Source: Lyngbya sp. PCC 8106
Lineage (GTDB): Bacteria; Cyanobacteriota; Cyanobacteriia; Cyanobacteriales; Microcoleaceae
Direction: 5' to 3'
Length of the DNA stretch: 19,350 bases
Assembly: GCF_000169095.1 (NCBI RefSeq)
Contig: NZ_AAVU01000073.1
Coordinates: 1-19,350, forward strand
The notes below the pieces were generated by a model. The model was not told where the DNA came from and did no database searches. It was given only the letters and a program-made list of their open reading frames with translations. Below are positions 6,518-14,114 of this stretch, in pieces. Position numbers and translations under genes: made by a program. The first letter of the stretch is position 1; every line of letters begins with the position of its first letter.

Positions 6518-8218
6518 ATGCTGCGACTCGAACATATTAGTAAAATTTACCCCACGGGCGTTATTCTCAAAGATATAAATTGGGAAGTCAAGCCTGGAGA
6601 GCGAACTGGGTTGGTGGGTGTCAACGGAGCCGGAAAAACCACTCAACTCAAAATTATTGCAGGTGAAGTAGAGCCAACATCTGGACAAATCATTCGTCCT
6701 GCAAGTCTCAATATGTCTTATTTGACTCAAGAATTTGAAGTTGATCCGACTCGCACGGTTCGCGAAGAATTTTGGACTGTTTTTACCGAAGCCAATACTA
6801 TTCAAGAGTCGCTGGCTCAGGTACAACGGGATATGGAAACCGCCAGTCCTGAAGAACTTGATTCTCTGATTATCAAATTGGATCGTTTCCAACGTCAATT
6901 TGAAGGGATTCATGGCTATGCTTTAGAGGCACAAATTGAGAAGATTTTACCAGAGATGGGGTTTGATCCCGAAGATGGCGATCGCCTGGTGAGTGCCTTT
7001 AGTGGCGGTTGGCAAATGCGAATGAGTTTAGGAAAAATCCTCCTGCAAAATCCTGATTTATTGCTCCTCGATGAACCGACAAACCACCTCGATTTACAAA
7101 CGATTGAGTGGTTAGAAACCTATCTGAAGGGGTTAACAACTCCGATGGTGATTGTTTCCCATGACCGAGAATTTTTAGATCGTCTTTGTACGCAAGTGGT
7201 CGAAACTGAACGGGGTGTTTCTACGGTTTATTTAGGGAACTATAGTGCGTATCTCGAACAAAAAGCAGAAGCCCAAGTCGCCCAACTGAGTACCTATGAA
7301 CGTCAACAAAAAGAGCTTGAAAAACAGCAGGCTTTTGTAGATAAATTTCGAGCCAGTGCAACTCGCAGTACCCAAGCAAAAAGTCGTGAAAAACAACTCG
7401 ATAAGATCGAACGAGTTGAAGCACCAGCTGCCTCTTTAAAAACATTAAAGTTTAAATTTCCTCCGGCACCGCGTAGTGGTCAAAGTGTCGTTGAGATTAA
7501 AGACCTCGTTCATATGTATGATGATAAGATTCTGTTTTTAGGAGCAGATTTATCGATAGAACGAGGCGATCGCATTGCCTTTTTAGGGCCGAATGGTTGT
7601 GGAAAATCAACCCTTTTGCGCTTTATTATGGGATTAGAGCAACCCAGTGAAGGGAAAGTCAGCTTAGGGAAACATAACGTTATTCCGGGTTATTTTGAGC
7701 AAAATCAAGCGGAAGCCTTAGACTTAGATAAAACGGTTCTAGACACCATCCATGATGAGGTTCCCGACTGGAAAAACGAAGAAGTGCGGACACTTTTAGG
7801 TCGTTTTTTATTTAGTGGAGAAACAGTCGCGAAGAAAGTAGGGGCTTTGAGTGGAGGAGAAAAAGCGCGACTAGCACTCGCTAAAATGCTCCTACAACCT
7901 GTGAATTTACTCATTTTGGACGAACCAACCAATCACTTAGATATTCCCGCGAAGGAGATGCTAGAGGAAGCTCTGCAAAGCTATGACGGAACGGTGATTA
8001 TCGTTTCTCACGATCGTTATTTTATCTCCAAAGCCGCCAACAAAATTGTAGAAATTCGTGACGGTGAGTTTCGGACTTATTTGGGTGATTATCACTACTA
8101 TTTGGATAAAATAGAAGAGGAGAAAGAGCAAGAACGATTAGCAAAAATTGCTGCGGAAAAAGCAGATAAAAAAGCAGCGAAAGCAGCGAAAAAGAAAGCC
8201 GGAGCTAAACGTAAATAA
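6518..8218 (+). CDS. ABC-F family ATPase (ribosome-associated translation factor)
   Basis: The 566-residue protein has two ABC ATPase domains in one chain and no membrane segments, the ABC-F layout (EttA, Uup, YbiT type). Domain 1 has Walker A 'GVNGAGKT' (34-41), signature 'SGGWQMR' (162-168) and Walker B 'LLLLDEPTNHLD' (181-192). Domain 2 has Walker A 'GPNGCGKS' (357-364), signature 'LSGGEKAR' (444-451) and 'LLILDEPTNHLD' (465-476). Between them is the charged helical linker (about 245-305, 'FRASATRSTQAKSREKQLDK'), which in this family contacts P-site tRNA from the ribosomal E site. A lysine/alanine-rich tail (about 535-566) resembles RNA-binding C-termini. Likely roles are easing stalled translation or ribosome assembly. 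It is not a transporter, and whether it gives antibiotic protection cannot be judged. Confidence 0.93.
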   Translation: MLRLEHISKIYPTGVILKDINWEVKPGERTGLVGVNGAGKTTQLKIIAGEVEPTSGQIIRPASLNMSYLTQEFEVDPTRTVREEFWTVFTEANTIQESLAQVQRDMETASPEELDSLIIKLDRFQRQFEGIHGYALEAQIEKILPEMGFDPEDGDRLVSAFSGGWQMRMSLGKILLQNPDLLLLDEPTNHLDLQTIEWLETYLKGLTTPMVIVSHDREFLDRLCTQVVETERGVSTVYLGNYSAYLEQKAEAQVAQLSTYERQQKELEKQQAFVDKFRASATRSTQAKSREKQLDKIERVEAPAASLKTLKFKFPPAPRSGQSVVEIKDLVHMYDDKILFLGADLSIERGDRIAFLGPNGCGKSTLLRFIMGLEQPSEGKVSLGKHNVIPGYFEQNQAEALDLDKTVLDTIHDEVPDWKNEEVRTLLGRFLFSGETVAKKVGALSGGEKARLALAKMLLQPVNLLILDEPTNHLDIPAKEMLEEALQSYDGTVIIVSHDRYFISKAANKIVEIRDGEFRTYLGDYHYYLDKIEEEKEQERLAKIAAEKADKKAAKAAKKKAGAKRK

Positions 8219-8269
8219 GTTTGACTTTGTGAACCCAATTCTCTCTGACGGGAAGTCTCTGAATCTTGT

Positions 8270-8833
8270 CTAAAAATCATCCATCAGCGAACTCAAACGC
8301 TGTAATACGGGATCAGATTCTTGTTGAGGAGTGGCTTGGGTTTCAGGTTCCACAGGTTCGGTAACAGGTTCAGAAGATGAAGGGGACGGAGTGATTGGAG
8401 ACGTAGGTTGAGAAGTCTGTGAACTCGGTTGTAGTGTGATTGCCACTTGTAACTGAGCCAGTTGTTGAGTCATCTGAGTGAGTTGACGTTGGAGGCGTTC
8501 AAAACGGTTTCCTTCCTCCGTTAACATTTTCTGTTCTAAATGGGAAAGCTGCTCTTGCAATTGACTAACTTGTTCTTCTAACTTGTGAGAATGATTGGGA
8601 GTCAGAGAGATTGAGGAAGAAGAAGTAGTTGTTGTTGGGGTTGGTGTTGCACTCGTCGCGGGAGAGTCAGAAACAAATAAAAATTGCCAGAGTGCTTGCT
8701 TGCAAAGATTACTAAACGTCTGATATTTAGTCAGAGATAGCTCTTTTTCTATCGCTTCCCATAAAGCTTGATCGGCAGCATCTTCTGTTGTAAACGTAAC
8801 TGACTGGGTTAGTTTTTTATTAGCCCGGAACAT
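8270..8833 (-). CDS. ParR-like centromere-binding protein candidate, partner of the upstream ParM
   Basis: This 187-residue protein has three visible parts. Residues 1-53 form a strand ('SVTFTTED') then two helices ('ALWEAIEKELSLTK' and 'TFSNLCKQALWQFLF'), compatible with a ribbon-helix-helix DNA-binding fold. After a Thr/Ser/Pro linker (57-80), residues about 82-133 form a heptad-like Gln/Leu coiled coil. A second Ser/Pro/Glu linker leads to a conserved-looking tail 'DPVLQRLSSLMDDF'. In type II segregation systems ParR binds centromere repeats through an RHH domain and caps ParM filaments through a short C-terminal helix, which fits this layout. It lies on the same strand downstream of the actin-like gene, with 10-bp repeats between them. 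The domain reading is inference; an alternative is a cyanobacterial coiled-coil protein of unknown role. Confidence 0.6.
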   Translation of the reverse strand: MFRANKKLTQSVTFTTEDAADQALWEAIEKELSLTKYQTFSNLCKQALWQFLFVSDSPATSATPTPTTTTSSSSISLTPNHSHKLEEQVSQLQEQLSHLEQKMLTEEGNRFERLQRQLTQMTQQLAQLQVAITLQPSSQTSQPTSPITPSPSSSEPVTEPVEPETQATPQQESDPVLQRLSSLMDDF

Positions 8834-9000
8834 AATTAAAATTAAAAGTTTCTGCCTGCAAGAGATTCAGTAGACTGCTAATTTAGAGAAGGCACTCACC
8901 CCACTTATGTGACCTTTGATCAAGACTTTCTTTTACCTTGCTGATCGATTTTCAAGCCTACAGCCTTTAGCGATGCGATCGCGGGTCGGGTCTTGACTCG

Positions 9001-9050
9001 AAAGTTTTGTCAATCTTGATCAATCTTGATCAATTTTGATCAACTCAAAG
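9001..9050. repeat. 10-bp tandem repeats with a TTGATCAA core
   Basis: The 10-bp unit CAATCTTGAT repeats at 9011-9020 and 9021-9030, then as CAATTTTGAT at 9031-9040 and a partial CAACT at 9041-9045. The palindromic core TTGATCAA is therefore at 9016, 9026 and 9036, with a degenerate TTTGTCAA in register at 9006. A period of about one DNA turn puts each core on the same face of the helix, as expected for cooperative binding by a dimeric protein. Confidence 0.8.
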
Positions 9051-9159
9051 CCAATTGGTTTCAGTGTACCAAAATTCTTGCCTAATTTCGGCATTCAGCC
9101 CGCCCTGCTGGTTCTCACTCGTCAGAAAGAATAGAGACGAAAAACAGAGATAATCGCTG

Positions 9160-9177
9160 CTCAACTGAGGAGTTGAG
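9160..9177 (-). terminator. Hairpin just after the parM stop
   Basis: CTCAACT (9160-9166) pairs with AGTTGAG (9171-9177) around a GAGG loop, a perfect 7-bp stem 30 bp past the parM stop. On the minus strand a T5 run comes only about 15 bases later, so it is at best a weak terminator or attenuator between parM and parR. Confidence 0.3.
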
Positions 9178-9206
9178 ATCGGGCGGGTTGAACTCAAGAA
9201 AACTCT

Positions 9207-10322
9207 CTATCGTTTAACCTGTTGAGCTTCGCCGTAAACAAACTGTCCTAAAGCATTCGCCTTGCGAGCGGGTTGAGCCAAATGCGCTCTGAGTTGAGCT
9301 TGTTTGAGAAGGGGTTGGAGATCTTCCCAGAAAAACTCACCACCGCCCCCAGTGAGAACCACATCTGTGACTCGTTCGGGGAGCCATTCCACTAACCGAG
9401 AGGAGAGTTCTTGGGCAAATTTTTTCCGTAACTCCGGTACAATTTCATCCAAATTCACAGGTTTTGCTGAACCCCGAGGACGATAGAAGCGTTGACCTGC
9501 GGGACGATGAACAGCTTCTAACAAATATAAAGACTGACTATCTGCGCCTTCAATTTTCGTGGCCACTTCTTCATAAAACTTACTCATGGCAAACACTTCA
9601 CTCTGGGAAACCCCTCGGGCAAACCGGAAACGATCAACCGTTAAAAAGTCTGTGGTTTGATGTCCGACATCCACAATAGCCACAGATAAATCGGCAAAAT
9701 TAGGAGTTTCCTTGCTTTTTTGAGCTTCACACCAAATCAGACTACCATAGCCCTCCGGCATGACTCGTACACTCTTAATATCAATGGTGATTTGGTCAGC
9801 TCTAAACAGCAGAACATGAGGCCCCATCAATAGACTAATAATCTGTTCCTTTTCGCGTTCAAACTGTTCTTGCGAGTAGAACGGTAAGCCTAAGATGACC
9901 TCGACATCACCTTTCATCTTAAAATATCCTGCACAGGCAAAGATCTTGATCAAAGCATCATTGACCTTTGAGGGACTGTCCGTGTCATTTCCACCAAATA
10001 GGTTCGCCCCAAAATCTGCTGCGAGTTGACCGATTGCAAAACCATCTCCCCGGTATTCTAGCCACAGATCCAATAAAGGGTCAGTATTCTCGGACTCAAA
10101 CCCACCCCCTCGCGCTTTTTCAACCGTAAGCTGGGCGACATTCGAGGGAATGAACACCACTTCGTTTGGGTTGCGACTGACGCAAGCTTTGGTTGATGTT
10201 CGTCCCAAATCCACACTCAGAATCGTTCTCCGACTACTGGTTGTAGTCGTCGTTGTTTGTCGGTTCATAATCGTGTTCGGGCCAACTGCTGGCTGTCCGA
10301 CTGGCTGTTTATTACTTTGCAT
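9207..10322 (-). CDS. parM: ParM/StbA-like actin-family segregation ATPase
   Basis: The 371-residue protein has the actin/Hsp70 nucleotide-binding signatures: phosphate-1 'VDLGRTSTK' (37-45), phosphate-2 'IVDVGHQTTDF' (216-226) and adenosine motif 'VVLTGGGGEF' (321-330). Length and motif spacing fit ParM/StbA proteins, which polymerise with ATP into filaments that push DNA copies apart when capped by ParR. It lacks the features of MreB (about 340 residues, 'GTANTL'-type start) or FtsA. A Thr-rich N-terminal extension (about 1-32, six Thr in a row) precedes the domain, and M19 is an alternative start. The ATG at 10322 is kept because GAGG lies about 14 bp upstream. The ParR-like gene follows on the same strand after 373 bp. 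It sits among core chromosomal genes, so its cargo may be the chromosome, an integrated element or something new. Confidence 0.88.
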   Translation of the reverse strand: MQSNKQPVGQPAVGPNTIMNRQTTTTTTSSRRTILSVDLGRTSTKACVSRNPNEVVFIPSNVAQLTVEKARGGGFESENTDPLLDLWLEYRGDGFAIGQLAADFGANLFGGNDTDSPSKVNDALIKIFACAGYFKMKGDVEVILGLPFYSQEQFEREKEQIISLLMGPHVLLFRADQITIDIKSVRVMPEGYGSLIWCEAQKSKETPNFADLSVAIVDVGHQTTDFLTVDRFRFARGVSQSEVFAMSKFYEEVATKIEGADSQSLYLLEAVHRPAGQRFYRPRGSAKPVNLDEIVPELRKKFAQELSSRLVEWLPERVTDVVLTGGGGEFFWEDLQPLLKQAQLRAHLAQPARKANALGQFVYGEAQQVKR

Positions 10323-10782
10323 TAGAATTAATTACCTCAAGCAGACTCAAAATTATAATGCCCGATCTCTACACCATTTACACCCCTAACATTTTCACAT
10401 AGACAGAGAATCTAAAGTGAAATCGGATCGAAGTGTTGAAAATATTGGGTATCGGTGTAGACTCCTAACCCAGTCAAATCTAGCCAGACGTAGCAAAAAG
10501 AAAACTTAGAGCGTCAACGATCTGCGAGTCTGGGCTTTCTTGATAGATTTTGTGGGGTATCGCGTCCCTCAACCCTTGATTTTTTCTCGGGACTGAATGC
10601 CATCCCTTTCCTTTCTGTGGGTTCCCTTTGCCCGTCACTTTACCACAAGGATGAATTGCTGCTGTTGCTCGATCCGCGATCATTACGTTAAATTTAATTA
10701 AGATTATGAATAATCCAGTCAGCAGTTCACCCGCACTGCTGTTTGACAAAATAGGTTTACAAGATCAGAGGCAACTGAGTTT
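10323..10782. promoter_or_regulatory. Divergent parM/ftsH intergenic region
   Basis: This 460-bp gap holds no gene that I can support. Toward parM there is a perfect -10 box on the minus strand (10352-10357). Toward ftsH there is a perfect 7-bp stem CAGCAGT/ACTGCTG (10720-10726 with 10735-10741, 8-nt loop), 41 bp before the start codon, which would lie in the ftsH leader or promoter. TTGACA at 10743-10748 lacks a convincing -10 at the right distance. The central 250 bp show no recognisable repeat or motif. Confidence 0.35.
10352..10357 (-). promoter_or_regulatory. Possible -10 box of parM
   Basis: Read on the minus strand, this is a perfect TATAAT, about 30 bp before the parM ATG. The hexamer 17 bp upstream (TAAATG) is a poor -35 match, so promoter assignment is tentative. 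Confidence 0.3.
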
Positions 10783-12669
10783 ATGAAAACAACATGGAGA
10801 ACGATACTACTTTGGACATTACCAGCGTTAGTGATCGGGTTTTTCCTTTGGCAGGGAGCATTTAGCCCTTCTGCTACTGAGATGAGTAACAACACCGCCA
10901 GTACCCGCATGAGTTATGGCCGCTTCTTAGACTACCTCAATGCCGGCCGTGTCACCAGCGTTGACCTCTATGATGGGGGTCGCACAGCGATCGTTGAGGC
11001 GGTCGATCCCCAACTTGATAACCGTGTACAACGGCTGCGGGTGGATTTACCCAACAACACACCTGAACTCATCTCTCGCCTGCGAGATGCCCAAATTAGC
11101 TTCGATACCCATCCTCCTCGCAATGATGGGGCGATTTGGGGATTGCTCGGCAATCTGATTTTCCCGATTTTATTAATTGCAGGTTTATTCTTCCTGTTCC
11201 GTCGCTCTAATAATGTTCCTGGTGGCCCCGGTCAAGCCATGAGCTTCGGGAAGTCCAAGGCCCGGTTCCAAATGGAAGCCAAAACCGGAGTCCTATTTGA
11301 TGATGTCGCGGGAGTTGAAGAAGCCAAAGAAGAACTGCAAGAGGTTGTTACTTTCCTCAAAAAACCCGAACGCTTTACCGCAGTCGGCGCCCGCATTCCC
11401 AAAGGAGTGTTATTAGTCGGCCCTCCCGGAACCGGGAAAACCCTCTTAGCGAAAGCGATCGCAGGAGAAGCCGGAGTTCCTTTCTTTAGTATTTCCGGTT
11501 CAGAATTTGTAGAAATGTTTGTCGGAGTCGGTGCCTCTCGGGTACGTGACTTATTTAAAAAAGCAAAGGAAACCGCTCCTTGTATCATCTTTATTGATGA
11601 AATTGATGCCGTTGGCCGTCAGCGCGGTGCCGGAATTGGGGGCGGAAATGACGAACGCGAACAAACCCTCAACCAGTTACTGACTGAAATGGATGGTTTT
11701 GAAGGCAATACTGGAATTATCATCATTGCTGCAACCAACCGTCCTGATGTCCTCGACTCGGCTTTACTCCGTCCTGGACGTTTTGACCGACAAGTTTCTG
11801 TAGATGCTCCCGATGTTAAAGGTCGTCTGGAAATCTTAGATGTTCACGCCCGCAATAAAAAACTGGCTGAAGATATTTCTTTAGAAACAATTGCTCGTCG
11901 GACTCCGGGCTTTACCGGGGCGGATCTGGCTAACCTTCTCAATGAAGCCGCTATCCTCACTGCTCGTCGCCGTAAAGAAGCGATCACCATGTCAGAAATC
12001 GATGATGCGGTGGATCGGGTGGTTGCGGGAATGGAGGGGACTCCGTTAATTGATGGTAAAAGTAAGCGCTTGATCGCTTATCACGAAGTCGGTCACGCGA
12101 TCGTCGGAACTTTGATCAAACATCACGATCCGGTTCAAAAGGTAACTTTGATTCCTCGGGGCCAAGCTCGCGGTTTAACCTGGTTTATCCCGGATGAGGA
12201 ACAAGGTTTAATTTCACGAGCGCAAATTCTCGCCCGGATTACAGGCGCCTTAGGGGGTCGAGCCGCAGAAGAAGTCATTTTTGGGGATTCAGAGGTGACA
12301 ACAGGCGCAGGCGGCGACTTACAACAGGTTGCTGGAATGGCTCGGCAGATGGTGACTCGTTACGGAATGTCGGATTTAGGGCCGTTGTCGCTAGAGTCTC
12401 AGCAAGGTGAGGTGTTCTTAGGTCGTGATTTTGCCACTCGCACCGACTATTCTAATCGGATTGCCTCTCGCATTGATAGCCAAATTAAAGCGATCGCTGA
12501 TCATTGTCATCAGCAAGCTTGTCAAATTATCCGCGAGAATCGTGTGGTGATTGACCGTTTAGTGGATTTGTTGATCGAGAAAGAAACCATTGATGGTGAT
12601 GAATTCCGTCAAATTGTGGCAGAGTACACAGAAGTTCCTGAAAAAGAACGCTTTGTTCCTGTTATGTAA
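10783..12669 (+). CDS. ftsH: FtsH AAA+ zinc metalloprotease (FtsH2-type)
   Basis: FtsH is a hexameric membrane protease that pulls proteins from the membrane and degrades them; in cyanobacteria FtsH2-type subunits remove damaged D1 from photosystem II. The 628 residues show TM1 (about 8-24), a lumenal/periplasmic domain, TM2 (about 119-139), Walker A 'GPPGTGKT' (213-220), Walker B 'IIFIDE' (268-273), the second region of homology (about 314-335), the zinc site 'HEVGH' (434-438) and the third ligand D512 in 'GGDLQQ'. The N-terminus ('TRMSYGRFLDYLNAGRVTSVDLYDGGRTAIVEA') and length closely resemble Synechocystis FtsH2 as I remember it, so I favour that orthology over FtsH1, 3 or 4. It is divergent from parM and monocistronic, ending in a strong terminator. 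Confidence 0.96.
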   Translation: MKTTWRTILLWTLPALVIGFFLWQGAFSPSATEMSNNTASTRMSYGRFLDYLNAGRVTSVDLYDGGRTAIVEAVDPQLDNRVQRLRVDLPNNTPELISRLRDAQISFDTHPPRNDGAIWGLLGNLIFPILLIAGLFFLFRRSNNVPGGPGQAMSFGKSKARFQMEAKTGVLFDDVAGVEEAKEELQEVVTFLKKPERFTAVGARIPKGVLLVGPPGTGKTLLAKAIAGEAGVPFFSISGSEFVEMFVGVGASRVRDLFKKAKETAPCIIFIDEIDAVGRQRGAGIGGGNDEREQTLNQLLTEMDGFEGNTGIIIIAATNRPDVLDSALLRPGRFDRQVSVDAPDVKGRLEILDVHARNKKLAEDISLETIARRTPGFTGADLANLLNEAAILTARRRKEAITMSEIDDAVDRVVAGMEGTPLIDGKSKRLIAYHEVGHAIVGTLIKHHDPVQKVTLIPRGQARGLTWFIPDEEQGLISRAQILARITGALGGRAAEEVIFGDSEVTTGAGGDLQQVAGMARQMVTRYGMSDLGPLSLESQQGEVFLGRDFATRTDYSNRIASRIDSQIKAIADHCHQQACQIIRENRVVIDRLVDLLIEKETIDGDEFRQIVAEYTEVPEKERFVPVM

Positions 12670-12695
12670 GTTTCTCTGAGAAATTAATTCAACTC

Positions 12696-12725
12696 AAGGT
12701 GCGGTTTATACCGTGCCTTTTTTTT
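12696..12725 (+). terminator. Intrinsic terminator of ftsH
   Basis: AAGGTGCGGT (12696-12705) pairs with ACCGTGCCTT (12710-12719) over 10 bp, including two G-U pairs, around a TTAT tetraloop. The stem runs into a T8 run (12718-12725). It lies 27 bp after the ftsH stop. This is the clearest intrinsic terminator in the window. Confidence 0.88.
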
Positions 12726-12803
12726 GTCATCTGTTTTCCATGTTCTATAAATTAGTATTAAACTAAAGTTAAACAACAATCACCTTAACTTCCAATAGCT
12801 TCA

Positions 12804-14114
12804 ATGATCACATCTGTAGAATATCAGCAACGCCGTCAACAGTTAATGGCAAAAATCGGCAACGGTACGGCAATTTTTAGAAGTGCGCCGATGGCGGTAA
12901 TGCACAACGATGTTGAATATACTTTTCGTCAAGATAGCGATTTTTTCTATGTTACAGGCTTTAACGAACCCAATGCAGTAGCCGTACTTGCACCTCACCA
13001 CGATGAACATAAATTTGTGCTATTTGTACAACCAAAAGATCCCGAAAAAGAAACCTGGACAGGATATCGCACTGGAGTAGAAAAAGCCAAAGAAGTTTAT
13101 GGGGCGGATGAGGCTTATCCAATTGCTGAACTTGATGAAAAGTTACCGCAATATTTAAAAACATCAGATCGCATTTTTTACCGTTTAGGACAAGATGAAG
13201 CTTTTAATAATAAAGTCCTTAAACATTGGAAAAGATTAATGCGGGTTTATCCTAAAAATGGGACTGGCCCAATTGCGTTACAAGATGCAGGGACGATTCT
13301 ACATCCGATGCGTTTACTCAAAAGTGAAACGGAATTAGAATTGATGCGAAAAGCAGCTAATATTTCTGTTAAAGCCCATAATCACGCTCGTAATTTTGCC
13401 CAAGCTGGACGGTATGAATATGAAGTTCAAGCGGAAATGGAACATCTTTTTGGGTTGAATGGCGGAACACCTGCTTATCCTTCGATTGTGGCTTCTGGGG
13501 TGAATGCTTGTATTTTGCATTATATTGAAAATAATCGACAGCTTCAAGAGGGTGATTTATTATTGATTGATGCCGGATGTTCTTATCAATATTATAATGC
13601 TGATATTACCCGAACTTTTCCGGTGAGTGGGAAGTTTACTTCCGAACAAAAAACGATTTATGAGATTGTTTTAAAGGCTCAATTGGCAGCGATTGAACAA
13701 GTTAAACCCGGTAATCCTTACAAACAAGTTCACGATACAGCCGTGCGGGTTATTGTTGAGGGTTTGATGGATTTAGGACTATTAACCGGAGAGATTGAGG
13801 AGATTATTAAAGAGGAAAAATACAAGCCTTTTTATATGCACAGAACGGGTCATTGGTTGGGACTGGATGTGCATGATGTGGGGGTTTATCAGTGGGGAGA
13901 AAACCCGCAAGAATTACAACCGGGACAGGTGTTAACGGTTGAACCAGGAATTTATATTTCACCGGAAATCAAACCCGTAGAAGGACAGCCAGAAGTTGAT
14001 CAACGTTGGCGAGGAATTGGGGTGAGAATTGAGGATGATGTGTTAGTAACGTCGCAAGGTTATGATGTCTTAACTGCGGGTGTTCCGAAGTCTGTTGAGG
14101 AGATGGAAAGTTAA
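12804..14114 (+). CDS. pepP: Xaa-Pro aminopeptidase (aminopeptidase P)
   Basis: Aminopeptidase P releases an N-terminal residue that precedes proline, working in the cytoplasm on peptides from protein turnover. The 436-residue length fits PepP of M24B. Residues 1-160 are the N-terminal creatinase-like domain ('FRQDSDFFYVTGFNEPNAVAVL'). The pita-bread catalytic domain follows, with all five metal ligands visible: D256 ('LLIDAGCSY'), D267 ('NADITRTFP'), H350 ('RTGHWLGLDVHDVG'), E380 ('LTVEPGIYIS') and E410 ('GVRIEDDVLV'). H239 ('CILHYIENN') is the conserved substrate-site histidine. It follows the ftsH terminator, so it has its own promoter. A small hairpin (14135-14163) lies just after its stop. 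Confidence 0.96.
   Translation: MITSVEYQQRRQQLMAKIGNGTAIFRSAPMAVMHNDVEYTFRQDSDFFYVTGFNEPNAVAVLAPHHDEHKFVLFVQPKDPEKETWTGYRTGVEKAKEVYGADEAYPIAELDEKLPQYLKTSDRIFYRLGQDEAFNNKVLKHWKRLMRVYPKNGTGPIALQDAGTILHPMRLLKSETELELMRKAANISVKAHNHARNFAQAGRYEYEVQAEMEHLFGLNGGTPAYPSIVASGVNACILHYIENNRQLQEGDLLLIDAGCSYQYYNADITRTFPVSGKFTSEQKTIYEIVLKAQLAAIEQVKPGNPYKQVHDTAVRVIVEGLMDLGLLTGEIEEIIKEEKYKPFYMHRTGHWLGLDVHDVGVYQWGENPQELQPGQVLTVEPGIYISPEIKPVEGQPEVDQRWRGIGVRIEDDVLVTSQGYDVLTAGVPKSVEEMES

Larger units (their letters stand above)
8834..9206. promoter_or_regulatory. parM-parR spacer, candidate centromere (parC-like) region
   Basis: This 373-bp gap between parM and the ParR-like gene has no gene. It holds the phased TTGATCAA array (9006-9043) and a lone TTGATCAA (8916-8923) exactly 100 bp from the first perfect array copy. 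It also holds a HIP1 site (8975-8982) and a hairpin after the parM stop (9160-9177). The ParR-like gene's promoter, if it has its own, must also be here. In known type II par loci the centromere is an array of short direct repeats next to parM or parR, so this is the natural candidate site. Confidence 0.5.

Noticed and set aside
9001..9050. CRISPR array
   Set aside because: The units are 10 bp and contiguous, with no spacers, and there are no cas genes; the TonB-gene repeats are likewise coding tandem repeats without spacers.
9207..10322. MreB, FtsA or PilM as identity of the actin-like protein
   Set aside because: No MreC/D, FtsZ or pilus genes are adjacent, the motif wording differs (GRTSTK; GHQTTDF), and the downstream partner and repeats fit ParM better.
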